IMG/VR virus record: IMGVR_UViG_3300044846_004757
Coordinates: 1 to 40,357 of that record
Direction: 5' to 3' (one strand)
DNA from: a virus
DNA: 40,357 nucleotides
Below the pieces are notes generated by a model. That model was not told where the DNA came from and made no database searches. It saw nothing but the letters and a program-made list of their open reading frames with translations. The position numbers and the translations under genes are program-made. Below, piece by piece: positions 6,777 through 15,029 of this stretch (position 1 is the first letter of the stretch; every line of letters begins with the position of its first letter).

Positions 6777-6792
6777 TGTTCCACGTGAAACA
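6777..6792. other. parS-like site 1
   Basis: TGTTCCACGTGAAACA, identical over 16 bases to the Bacillus subtilis Spo0J (ParB) site. Near-perfect palindrome around CACGTG. Confidence 0.85.
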
Positions 6793-6805
6793 ACGTGAAA
6801 AGTAG

Positions 6806-6821
6806 TGTTCCACGTGAAACA
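6806..6821. other. parS-like site 2
   Basis: TGTTCCACGTGAAACA, a second exact 16-base match, 29 bases from site 1. A half-site (CGTGAAAA) lies between them at 6795-6802. Confidence 0.85.
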
Positions 6822-6843
6822 ATGCAGGGTTGAAACGGTCAAA

Positions 6844-6859
6844 CGTTCCACGTGAAACA
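6844..6859. other. parS-like site 3
   Basis: CGTTCCACGTGAAACA, 15 of 16 matches to the consensus. Confidence 0.8.
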
Positions 6860-6958
6860 AGAAAGGAACAAACGAACGACCAACACGAAAGGGTGAAGGA
6901 AAAAACACGATGAACATTTGTCTTCCAAATTCACAGAACTCACTTTTCTCGTTTTATT

Positions 6959-6974
6959 TGTTCCACGTGAAACG
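6959..6974. other. parS-like site 4
   Basis: TGTTCCACGTGAAACG, 15 of 16 matches; followed by site 5 after 7 bases. Confidence 0.8.
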
Positions 6975-6981
6975 TGTTGAT

Positions 6982-6997
6982 GGTTCCACGTGAAACT
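6982..6997. other. parS-like site 5
   Basis: GGTTCCACGTGAAACT, 14 of 16 matches; the central 14-base core is intact except at its first base. Confidence 0.75.
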
Positions 6998-7000
6998 ATT

Positions 7001-7033
7001 TGTTCCACGCGGGGGGTTGCAACCCGTGAAACG
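7001..7033. other. Split parS-like site 6
   Basis: Left half TGTTCCACG (7001-7009) and right half CGTGAAACG (7025-7033) are separated by 15 bases that include the palindrome GGGTTGCAACCC. It looks like a parS site interrupted by an insertion; a further CGTGAAACG follows. Confidence 0.6.
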
Positions 7034-7169
7034 TGAAACGAAACAGGGGGGGGTACCAAGGGAAAAGTTGGTGAGTGTCGACCTTCTCCATCACCCGCTA
7101 TTTTTTTGAAATTTGAGTCTGAGGTCTTGGTTCGGAATTTTATGCAACCGTGGTTCTTTGGATTCGTAT

Positions 7170-7177
7170 TATCTTTG
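7170..7177 (+). promoter_or_regulatory. Candidate late promoter -7 box
   Basis: TATCTTTG matches the Bacteroidota -7 box exactly and ends 19 bases before the small terminase ATG. No convincing -33 TTTG is present at 19 bases upstream, so an activator may be needed. Confidence 0.5.
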
Positions 7178-7196
7178 AATAACAAAACGAATTGAT

Positions 7197-7700
7197 ATGA
7201 AAGACGACAATAAGAAAATTGACAAGGACGAGCAGAAGAAGTTGGATGCGATTGATTTGGTTACGCGTGTTTGTGCCCATTATGAGAGCGGCAATTACAC
7301 CATTGCTTCGTGTTGTAGTAAGGAGGGTTTTAGCGATAGAGCCTTCCATAAGTACTGCGCTAAGTATACGGAGTGTTCTGACATATATAAAAGCGCCAAA
7401 AGAGAGGCATTAGCGGCATATAAAGGCGAGCTGATAGAGAAGGCTCAGTCAGCCTTAGAAAAGGCCATAGAAGGCTATTATATCGAAGAATCAGAGGTGG
7501 TTGAACGCTTCAATAAGATAGGCGACCCAGCAGGAAGGGTTGAGAGCAAGAAGAGGGTGTTTATTAAGCCTAATGTGACTGCTATCATCTTTGCGTTAAA
7601 GAACTGTGACCCAATGAGTTGGAACAATGAAGGAATGCACGAGGCTGTTGCTGATGAGCAAGTGTTTAAGATTGGCGACCAAGTTATTAAGTTTAGCTAA
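7197..7700 (+). CDS. terS: Terminase small subunit
   Basis: 167 residues. A charged N-terminus is followed by a helix-turn-helix region (about residues 27-65: VCAHYESGNYTIASCCSKEG then GFSDRAFHKYCAKYTE) typical of small terminases, which use such domains to bind the packaging site. The rest is helical and could oligomerise. It is the first rightward gene and lies two small genes before the large subunit. The family shows low sequence conservation, so the call rests on the HTH, size and position. Confidence 0.8.
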   Translation: MKDDNKKIDKDEQKKLDAIDLVTRVCAHYESGNYTIASCCSKEGFSDRAFHKYCAKYTECSDIYKSAKREALAAYKGELIEKAQSALEKAIEGYYIEESEVVERFNKIGDPAGRVESKKRVFIKPNVTAIIFALKNCDPMSWNNEGMHEAVADEQVFKIGDQVIKFS

Positions 7701-7712
7701 GTTTATCTAAAA

Positions 7713-7937
7713 ATGGATAATATGACTAAAGCTGAGTGGAACGTTGTTAGACGCTTTGCGAGTAATGTTATTCGCGAGCATGGAGGTATCTTACCAGCAC
7801 TTGCCTATACTGAATATGTTTTGGCTAAGCTTGAATTAACGATATGCCAAATGGAAATAAATGAGAAGTTGGGTAATGAATACAAGTTTTATTGTAATGT
7901 GTATGATGAGATAGAGGAAAGGATTTGGTTGAATTGA
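7713..7937 (+). CDS. Small hypothetical protein between terminase genes
   Basis: 74 residues, helical and acidic (RREHGG-like turn then LAYTEYVLAKLELTICQ). It lies 12 bases after terS and 1 base before the next gene, clearly in the operon. Function unknown. Confidence 0.65.
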   Translation: MDNMTKAEWNVVRRFASNVIREHGGILPALAYTEYVLAKLELTICQMEINEKLGNEYKFYCNVYDEIEERIWLN

Positions 7938-7938
7938 T

Positions 7939-8217
7939 ATGTTTGAGCTGCCTAAATATATTAGAGGTAGGCTTAGCTTTACTGTTGAGGAGCTTGAGCT
8001 TTTGATTGAGCTTATATGCAAGGATTGTGTAAGCATTAAGATGGCTGATAGGTTTATACAGGCGAGGCTAACTGATTATGAGTTGCTTTATCGTAGTAAT
8101 ACGATGAATGACTTTGAGATGGAGGATTATATGGACTGGAAAGATGTTGAGACTTACTTTGACAGTCACAAATTATCTTTTGAGCGTCAATATTTTAAAA
8201 GAAAACTATGGGTGTAG
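7939..8217 (+). CDS. Small hypothetical protein before large terminase
   Basis: 92 residues, helical; begins MFELPKYIRGRLSFTVEELE. Its last 10 bases overlap the large terminase start, so translation is probably coupled. Not recognised. Confidence 0.65.
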   Translation: MFELPKYIRGRLSFTVEELELLIELICKDCVSIKMADRFIQARLTDYELLYRSNTMNDFEMEDYMDWKDVETYFDSHKLSFERQYFKRKLWV

Positions 8218-9485
8218 TATTTGAGCCTTTTCCAAAACAAGAGCAGTTTATTAGGGCTGCTCTAAGTGGTGACTATAACTACTTGATGTACGGAGGAGCA
8301 GCGGGTGGCGGGAAGACGTATGTAACAATGGCTATTGCTATTATGCTTGCTAAGTTCTACCCTGGAAGCAGGTCTTTTGTAGTGAGGGAAAGTTTGCCAC
8401 GTCTTAAAAAGACTTCTATCAAAAGCTTTTTTAAGCTATGCCCTAAGTCTTTTGTCAAAAAGTACAATCAGCAAGACAAACTTGTGATGTTTAAGAATGG
8501 TAGTGAATTACAGTTTATCAGTGAAAACTACCAAAATGACAAGGATTTGACGCAGTTTGATGGATTGGAAGGTAACTTTTTTTTCCTTGAAGAAGGACAA
8601 GAGCTGCAAGAAAGGACGTTTAACAAAGCTATCCTGCGCTGTGGGCGTAATATCATTACTCCAATGCCTCCTAAACTCATCTGTGTTACTTGCAATCCAT
8701 CCCAAAACTGGACTAAACAAAGATTCTACAAGCCTTACGTAGAACAGAATATGCCAGATAAGCATTTCTATTTACCTGCTACAATGGCTGATAATACTTT
8801 ATTGCCTGAAGACTACATTGAGAGCTTGAATAATTTGGATGAGATTACTCGTGCAATCTTTGTGGATGGTAACTGGGATGCAGTTGATGTTGACAGACCA
8901 TTTGCCTATGCCTTTGATAAGGAAAGGACAGTAAGGCCAAATCTAAAGTACAACCCTAATGAAGACTTGTACTTGTCATTTGACTTTAACGTAGACCCAA
9001 TTACTTGCATAGCTGCTCAGCACTATGGTGGCAAGATTAGAATACTCAAAGAGTTTAGACTACGTAACTCAGACATCTTTGCTTTATGCGATGCGATTAA
9101 AGCCGAGTATGGCAACATGCCTTTTATAGTCACAGGTGATGCAAGTGGAGCAAATCGTAGTGCGATGACCAAAGGTGCGATGAACTACTACATGATTATC
9201 AAAGAACAACTGCAAATCACACGAAGCGCATTTAGAGTACCATCCTTCAATCCATCTATTAAGAACTCTCGCGTTTTACTTAACTCGCTACTTGAAAAAC
9301 ACCCTGATTTTTTAATTGATGCAAGTTGCCAGTTCTTGGTTGGTGACTTAATGGCTGTTGAAAGCAATGAATCAGGGGCGATTGACAAGGCAAGAGACGC
9401 AACAAAGACTCACTTGCTTGACTGCTTCCGCTATTATTTGTGGTCATTTCATAGTAACTTTGTGAAATATCTAAAACAGCAATAA
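8208..9485 (+). CDS. terL: Terminase large subunit (ATPase/nuclease)
   Basis: 425 residues. The ATPase half has Walker A GGAAGGGKTY at residues 29-38 (Lys36) and a Walker B-like FFFLEEGQE at 124-132, where the usual Asp-Glu is Glu-Glu. The nuclease half has LSFDFNVDP near residue 257, VTGDASGANRS near 308 and RDATKTHLLDCFRYYLW near the end, matching the RNase H-like acidic triad of large terminases. It pumps DNA into the procapsid and cuts it. Start ATG overlaps the preceding gene by 10 bases. Circular redundancy of the window would fit headful packaging. Confidence 0.95.
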   Translation: MGVVFEPFPKQEQFIRAALSGDYNYLMYGGAAGGGKTYVTMAIAIMLAKFYPGSRSFVVRESLPRLKKTSIKSFFKLCPKSFVKKYNQQDKLVMFKNGSELQFISENYQNDKDLTQFDGLEGNFFFLEEGQELQERTFNKAILRCGRNIITPMPPKLICVTCNPSQNWTKQRFYKPYVEQNMPDKHFYLPATMADNTLLPEDYIESLNNLDEITRAIFVDGNWDAVDVDRPFAYAFDKERTVRPNLKYNPNEDLYLSFDFNVDPITCIAAQHYGGKIRILKEFRLRNSDIFALCDAIKAEYGNMPFIVTGDASGANRSAMTKGAMNYYMIIKEQLQITRSAFRVPSFNPSIKNSRVLLNSLLEKHPDFLIDASCQFLVGDLMAVESNESGAIDKARDATKTHLLDCFRYYLWSFHSNFVKYLKQQ

Positions 9486-9486
9486 A

Positions 9487-9606
9487 ATGCCAAAGAAACT
9501 TGAACGCTGCGTCAAAGACGTAATCAAATCAGGACAATCAAAAAGCGGTGCTTATGCTATTTGTAACGCAAGCCTAAATAAATCAAAGAAAAAAGGTAAA
9601 AAATAA
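9487..9606 (+). CDS. Very small Lys-rich phage protein, 39 aa
   Basis: ATG 9487, one base after the terL stop, to TAA 9604-9606. Reads MPKKLERCVKDVIKSGQSKS, then GAYAICNASLNKSKKKGKK. The CVxDVxxxGxSxxxAYAICxAS pattern recurs in phage structural-region proteins, sometimes as a tail on larger proteins. Very basic C-terminus. Function unknown, but the pattern makes it a credible real gene. Confidence 0.75.
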   Translation: MPKKLERCVKDVIKSGQSKSGAYAICNASLNKSKKKGKK

Positions 9607-9611
9607 GTAGA

Positions 9612-10196
9612 ATGAAGCTATTTAAGAGAAAACAACAACAAAACGAGAGTGTAAAAGTAGAATCTGTGGTAAAAACAGGTTCTCAAATACCACTAAAAGC
9701 TATTTTTTTGGATAAAGAAGGTAGAAATTGGTATGAGTTTGAAAATCCAATGACTATTCCTGCAAAACGCGCTATTGCAGCTGAGGTTGCCACCAAGATG
9801 CAGGAGATGAATATTACAAAAGAGAATTTAATTCAGCTCATGGGAAAGATGAAGGAGTATGCGAATCAGGGAAAGATAGTTGACCTATTTGCAATCTTAC
9901 ATGAGATTGAGTTTAGATTGAATTTTATCGCTGAAGAAGAGACTTTGATTAACCTTGCTGCCTGTTATTTTGTAATTGATGGCGAGGATGAAACTGATTT
10001 TAGTGAAATAGACAAAATCAAGAAAGTAAAATACATCAAAGAAAACAAGGAGGCTTTCAATTTTTTTGTCCAAAGGGCGTTCGAGTACACAACGAATTAT
10101 TCAGACATGTCAGAGATAGATATACAAGAGTATTTGCTTCAGAACGCCCTAAACGCGGAACGACTAAAGAAAGTTTTGCTGGGCAGGAGATACTAA
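9612..10196 (+). CDS. Putative tail assembly chaperone (G-like)
   Basis: 194 residues, acidic and helical. It lies immediately before a second short frame and then the tape measure gene, the position of lambda G/GT-type chaperones. The segment MTIPAKRAIAAEVATKMQEM and LIQLMGKMKEYANQGKIVDL are predicted helices. A T TTT TTT heptamer in the right phase lies at 10061-10067, and the -1 frame is open from 10007 through 10405, so a -1 frameshift could extend it into the next frame. The function rests on position and on this arrangement. Confidence 0.6.
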   Translation: MKLFKRKQQQNESVKVESVVKTGSQIPLKAIFLDKEGRNWYEFENPMTIPAKRAIAAEVATKMQEMNITKENLIQLMGKMKEYANQGKIVDLFAILHEIEFRLNFIAEEETLINLAACYFVIDGEDETDFSEIDKIKKVKYIKENKEAFNFFVQRAFEYTTNYSDMSEIDIQEYLLQNALNAERLKKVLLGRRY

Positions 10197-10219
10197 AATA
10201 CATTGATGACATCAATCAC

Positions 10220-10408
10220 ATGAATCAACTTATATGTGATAACAAGGTGTCTGAGATGAAAGTGTTAGAATCTTTGAGTGTTGATGAGTATTATATGACG
10301 CTAAGCACTTATATTCGAATTGCGGAAGAAAGAGCTGAAGCGATGGATGGTTCAACATCAAGTGGTGGCGACAACAACAACCAAAAACGAACATCACTAA
10401 GAAAATAA
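10220..10408 (+). CDS. Putative tail chaperone C-terminal part (T-like), likely frameshift product
   Basis: 62 residues from its first ATG, but the frame is open upstream to 10007 and is in the -1 phase relative to the preceding gene. Sequence upstream of the ATG (FAGQEILKYIDDINHMNQ) looks protein-like, which supports expression as an extension rather than from 10220. It ends 4 bases before the tape measure ATG, with a low-complexity GG/N/K tail. In lambda-like phages the T part binds the tape measure. Confidence 0.55.
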   Translation: MNQLICDNKVSEMKVLESLSVDEYYMTLSTYIRIAEERAEAMDGSTSSGGDNNNQKRTSLRK

Positions 10409-10412
10409 CACG

Positions 10413-13400
10413 ATGGCAGTTAAGAACGTCACTTTTGAAGTAACAGCAAATACACAAAATGCGCAAGCGTCTTTAAGTGCGCTTATTGCACAGCTTGACC
10501 AAATAAAGAAAAACTCAACCATTTCTTTTACCCAATCAACTGGCAATATTGATGCGCAGATAAAGTCTTTAACTACAAAGCTTGATAAACTTGCAAGTGA
10601 TAATCAAAAGCGTATTGATAGTGAAACAAAAAGTGTAACTGATAATCAAAAGACACAGACAAACGCTGTAAAGAGTGCTATTGATGAGCAGAAAAGAGCT
10701 TATGAAAACTTTGCAAAGTATAATGCTGATGTTTTAAAAAAGGAGCAAAAAGCTTTTCAGGAAGCACAAGCGGCAAAAATAAAAGCAGCAAGAGACACTA
10801 AAAAAGCTGAGCGCGAACAAATCGTTCAACAGGCGGCTACTGATAAGACTTCTAACAAAAAACAAGTAGCATCAACTGCTTATGCGCAGGTTTCTGAATC
10901 AGTAAAACAGCTTAATGCTCGTTCAAGAGAACTTGGCGCGCAGCTTATACAACTTGACCAAGCTGGTCAAAAGAACTCGGTTACTTATAAGTCATTAGCA
11001 AAAGAATATGCAACAGTAAAAGCTGAGGCTGATAAGGCAAGTGCAGCTTTAAAACAATTAAATAGCAATTCTAATTTACAACCAAGCGTACAAAAGTTAG
11101 GTGGTCTTTCTGGTGCTATCAATTTTATATCACGCTCAGTTGCTAACTCATCTGCAAACTTTGTACGCCTACAAAACGTAATTGCGCGTACAGGTGTTGC
11201 TCTTGGTGCTGTATCTATTGGTGCTGCTGTGCTTTCATTTGGACGCGCTGCTATTAATGCTGCAAAAAATTATGAAACCCTAAGTGTTTCGTTTGGAACT
11301 TTGATAGGAAACGCAGTGCTTGCTCAGCAAAAGATTAAAGAGCTTCGCACTTTTGCCGCAGAAACTCCATTTACAGTTGATGATGTATTTCAAGCATCAA
11401 GAACGCTTTTAGGATATGGTGTGACAGTTGGTGAACTTATTCCTACTATTAAAACTCTTGGTGATGTTGCAGGTGGTGTTGGCGTTCCACTTGAAAGACT
11501 TGCTCTTGTATTTGGGCAGGTACGTGCAGCAGGTCGTTTGTATGGACAAGATTTGCTTCAGCTCGTTACAGCTGGCTTCAATCCACTTGCTGAAATATCA
11601 CGTACAACAGGAGAATCTTTTGATTCACTTAAAGACAAGATGCGTAAGGGTTTGATTACGTTTGATGATGTTCAAAACGCATTTAAGACAGCCACAAGTG
11701 AAGGTGGAAAGTTCTTTAATCTTACAAACGCCCTTGCCAATACAACTACTGGTCGTCTTGCCCGTTTAAGTGAAGAGTATAATGAACTTTTAAAACAAAT
11801 TGGTGAAGGATTGCTTCCTGCATTTAATGGTCTTATTAATTTTGGTAGGGCTTCACTTGAGTTTTTTAGAGAACTACCAAAAACAATTAAAGAAAATTCA
11901 ACAGTATTTACTCTTTTAACAGCGGCAACAACAGCTTTAACCGCTTCTTATTTTGCTAACTCTTTAAACGTAGTATCTAATACCGTTAAAATAGGAGCAA
12001 ATACAGTCGTTAAAATTGCTAATAGAGTTGCAACTGCTGCACAAGCTGCTCAAAATGTAGTTGCAACACAGGGCATATCAGCTCAAACTGTTGCTCAAGC
12101 AGGTTTAACTTTTGCTACCAGAATAGGAACTTCTGCCATTAATGCTTTTAAAGCGGCTTGGGCATCTAATCCTCTTGGTCTTATTGTTACCGCTTTAACG
12201 ACTGCGGCTGCCGCATGGTATTCTTTTAGTGACGCGGTTGACACAACTACTGATAACTTTATTAATGCTGATGAGGCATTTAATGAGTTTCAGGTCAATT
12301 CACAAAAGGCTATTGATTCAGAAACAGCTGCTACAAAAAAGTTATTTGATACAGCAAAAGATGGAAATAAGTCTTTTAGTGAAAGACAGAAAGCTGTTGA
12401 TGAGATAAATAAAAAATATCAAACAAGTATAAAGCTTACGGGAGACCAAGAGAAAGATGTAAAATTAATTGAACGTGCTTGGCTTGATGTTGAACAAGCA
12501 ATTGTAGCTGTAAATCAAGAAGCAGCTTCTACCGCAATAATTGCTAAATTAAATGACCAAATAGCAGATGTACAACTTCAACTTTTGAATTTGGGTTCTG
12601 AGGCAGGTATTAAAATTCCAATTGAATTAATTACATCAGATGAAGAAAAAAGTGGAGGATTTGAAAAAACAAAAGCATTAATTCAGGGTAGACTTGATGA
12701 GTTAAGTAAATTAAAGCCAAGCAATTTGGTAATAGGAGAAGCAATTGCATTCGGTGGATTTGGCCCAGCTTCAACAGCTGGATTACTTTCTTTTAATGAA
12801 GCTATTAATAGTCAAATAAATGCAGTTGAGCCACTTAATTTACAACTTGAGAAGTTAATTGAATCTTATGGAACGCTTGGGGCATTTGCACAACAAGCAC
12901 TTCCTAAAGGTAGTAATATTGCCACTCCTACTATTGATGAGGATGCTGCAAAAAAAGCAGCAAGAAGATTAAAAGAATTTGAAGAGCAGTATATTTCATT
13001 CCTTGACCGTATTCGCAAAAACAATGAAGACATTAAAAAACAAAACATTGAATTTGAGTTTGTTAACGCTGCTGATTTTGAAGAGGAGATTATTAAGTTG
13101 CAACAACTTGATAGAGTTAATCAAGACACAGTAGACAGAGAGATTGATAGAGAGATTGAATCAGTTCGACAAAGAGAGATAACTGAACAACAAAAGAATA
13201 CTCTTATATCTCAACTTGAAATTATTCGTGGACAAGAACAGGAAAAAAGAGCTAATGATTTAGAAAAAAGGCTTTATGAAATTGAACGCGATGGTCTTGT
13301 TGCGAGAAGAAAGCTTGCTAACGAACTTGGCGACCTTTATGCAGGACTTACAATTCAAAGGCTTGATACAGAAATTGAATCTCTTGACAGGCTCAGAGAT

Positions 13401-15029
13401 GAAATTGATAACTTTTATCTTGACATCTTTGAAGATAATCCATTTGCTAAGGGCAGATTCATTACTGCCCCAAGAATAGAATTTGGTGGTACTGAGTTCC
13501 AGTTTGAAGACGCTCAGGCTGATTTGGAAGAATTGAAAAAAACAATCAACGACCTTAACGCATTAAATATAACGGGTGGTCTTGCGGATGATGATTTACA
13601 AGAAACCAAATTAAGTGCGATTAATGAGTTTAACGAAAAGTATAAAACTACAATAAAGCTAACAGCTAATGAAACAGACCAAGTAGAAGAGTTAAGTAAG
13701 GCTTATGATGATTTAAAAAAATCTGCTCAAGCTTCATTTACTGAAAGGAGAAAACAGAACATATTCCAATTCTCTCGTGGCGTTCAAGAAAGAGGGCAGG
13801 AAGACCCATTTGTTAGAGCTATTGAAGATAGTCAGCGTGAATACTTCTCGCTTTTAAGTGAACAGGAAAAACAAGAAGTTAAAAGAAGAGAGGACAAGAG
13901 AAATGCTGAAATTGCATTATTAGATGAAAATTACGCATTAAACCTCAAGGCTGTTAATGATGAAAAGAAGTTAAAGAAAGACGCATTAGATGTAGAACTT
14001 TTATTGATAAAGGCTTCTTCCACATCACAAGCCGAAAAGGATAAAAAAACAAGATTAGCCAACATTCAATATCAGATAGAGATTGGAAACATTGAGAAAG
14101 GATATGCTGATTTGAATAAAGAGATTGAAAAAAATATTGCGGTTGAATCTGATAAGGGTCTTAAAATAAAGAAAATCAATATAGAGTCCGAAACAGAAAT
14201 TGAGGGTGTTAGAAAGACGTTTGCCCAAAGAAGAGCTGAAAGAGCTAAAAAAGATACTGATTCAATAGAAGAAAATAACGAGGCTCAACTTGCTGTAATA
14301 AAAGAAGAGAGAGATGCAAGAATACAGGCGTTAGAAGATATTACACAGGCGTTTCTTGATTTTCAAAAAGTCTTTATTGATGGTCAGATACAACAGACTG
14401 AAGCTGCTATCAATGCTCAACAGAAAAGAGTAGATGCAGCCAAAGAGATTGCTGACAAGGGCAATGTGATTCTGTTAAAAGCTGAAGAAGAAAGACTTGA
14501 CAAGTTAAATCGCCAAAGAGCTAATTATGTACGTCAACAGCAAAATCTTGCTGCTGTTGAAATTGCGGTAAATAGTGCGATTGCCGTAGCAAAAGCAGCA
14601 GGTCAGCCAGGTGCTCCATTTACAATTGTGGCAATCTTAGCTGCAATGGCTGTTGGTTTTGCTCAAGCAAGGGCGCAAGCAAATGCGGCAGCTACATTTG
14701 CAAAGGGTGGTTACACAGGTGATGGTCATCAATTCCAAGAGGCAGGTACTGTTCACAAGGGCGAGTTCGTTATGAATGCACAAAAAACTCGTCAGTATCG
14801 TCCGCTTTTGGAAGCTATACATTCGGGAAGACACCCTGAGCTTGGTAAATCTGTAAATGACAAAGTGTTTGTTGTCAACAGCAAATCAAGTGATGAAAGA
14901 CTTGAAAGAATTGAACGTGCTATTCGCGAACAACAGGGCATGCAGCTGTCAATTGATGAGAATGGAATTAATGGTATTGTTTCTCGCATTAGCTACAAAC
15001 AAAAAAGAATAAACAATAGAGCACGATGA
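10413..15029 (+). CDS. Tape measure protein
   Basis: 1538 residues, the longest gene. The conserved tape-measure N-terminal domain spans about 290-440 (FAAETPFTVDDVFQASRTLL; QDLLQLVTAGFNPLAEISRT). Coiled-coil rich regions flank it. Hydrophobic segments lie near 262-280, 580-600 and 1395-1420. The end has AKGGYTGDGH and HKGEFVMNAQKT, common in tape measures. A segment near 665 (EINKKYQTSIKLTGDQEKDV) reappears diverged near 1075 (EFNEKYKTTIKLTANETDQV), suggesting internal duplication. The protein sets tail length and may help DNA entry. Its stop overlaps the next ATG. Confidence 0.93.
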   Translation: MAVKNVTFEVTANTQNAQASLSALIAQLDQIKKNSTISFTQSTGNIDAQIKSLTTKLDKLASDNQKRIDSETKSVTDNQKTQTNAVKSAIDEQKRAYENFAKYNADVLKKEQKAFQEAQAAKIKAARDTKKAEREQIVQQAATDKTSNKKQVASTAYAQVSESVKQLNARSRELGAQLIQLDQAGQKNSVTYKSLAKEYATVKAEADKASAALKQLNSNSNLQPSVQKLGGLSGAINFISRSVANSSANFVRLQNVIARTGVALGAVSIGAAVLSFGRAAINAAKNYETLSVSFGTLIGNAVLAQQKIKELRTFAAETPFTVDDVFQASRTLLGYGVTVGELIPTIKTLGDVAGGVGVPLERLALVFGQVRAAGRLYGQDLLQLVTAGFNPLAEISRTTGESFDSLKDKMRKGLITFDDVQNAFKTATSEGGKFFNLTNALANTTTGRLARLSEEYNELLKQIGEGLLPAFNGLINFGRASLEFFRELPKTIKENSTVFTLLTAATTALTASYFANSLNVVSNTVKIGANTVVKIANRVATAAQAAQNVVATQGISAQTVAQAGLTFATRIGTSAINAFKAAWASNPLGLIVTALTTAAAAWYSFSDAVDTTTDNFINADEAFNEFQVNSQKAIDSETAATKKLFDTAKDGNKSFSERQKAVDEINKKYQTSIKLTGDQEKDVKLIERAWLDVEQAIVAVNQEAASTAIIAKLNDQIADVQLQLLNLGSEAGIKIPIELITSDEEKSGGFEKTKALIQGRLDELSKLKPSNLVIGEAIAFGGFGPASTAGLLSFNEAINSQINAVEPLNLQLEKLIESYGTLGAFAQQALPKGSNIATPTIDEDAAKKAARRLKEFEEQYISFLDRIRKNNEDIKKQNIEFEFVNAADFEEEIIKLQQLDRVNQDTVDREIDREIESVRQREITEQQKNTLISQLEIIRGQEQEKRANDLEKRLYEIERDGLVARRKLANELGDLYAGLTIQRLDTEIESLDRLRDEIDNFYLDIFEDNPFAKGRFITAPRIEFGGTEFQFEDAQADLEELKKTINDLNALNITGGLADDDLQETKLSAINEFNEKYKTTIKLTANETDQVEELSKAYDDLKKSAQASFTERRKQNIFQFSRGVQERGQEDPFVRAIEDSQREYFSLLSEQEKQEVKRREDKRNAEIALLDENYALNLKAVNDEKKLKKDALDVELLLIKASSTSQAEKDKKTRLANIQYQIEIGNIEKGYADLNKEIEKNIAVESDKGLKIKKINIESETEIEGVRKTFAQRRAERAKKDTDSIEENNEAQLAVIKEERDARIQALEDITQAFLDFQKVFIDGQIQQTEAAINAQQKRVDAAKEIADKGNVILLKAEEERLDKLNRQRANYVRQQQNLAAVEIAVNSAIAVAKAAGQPGAPFTIVAILAAMAVGFAQARAQANAAATFAKGGYTGDGHQFQEAGTVHKGEFVMNAQKTRQYRPLLEAIHSGRHPELGKSVNDKVFVVNSKSSDERLERIERAIREQQGMQLSIDENGINGIVSRISYKQKRINNRAR

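Larger units (their letters stand above)
6613..7196. other. Divergent intergenic region with parS cluster
   Basis: 584 bases between the leftward early arm and the rightward terminase operon. It holds five parS-like palindromes plus one split copy, extra CGTGAAAC half-sites, candidate start boxes for both directions and two G-runs (G6 at 7011-7016, G8 near 7046-7053) unusual for this AT-rich genome. A leftward open frame here (6940-7185) crosses the palindromes and is not credible. The packaging initiation site may also lie here next to the small terminase gene, but no sequence proves it. Confidence 0.8.

Noticed and set aside
7001-7053. G-quadruplex from G6 and G8 runs
   Set aside because: Only two long G-runs, about 30 bases apart with short runs between them; no compact four-run motif.
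6940-7185. Leftward open frame of 81 codons in the divergent region
   Set aside because: It runs through the parS palindromes, has low-complexity translation and no leader; its presence is explained by the repeated sites.
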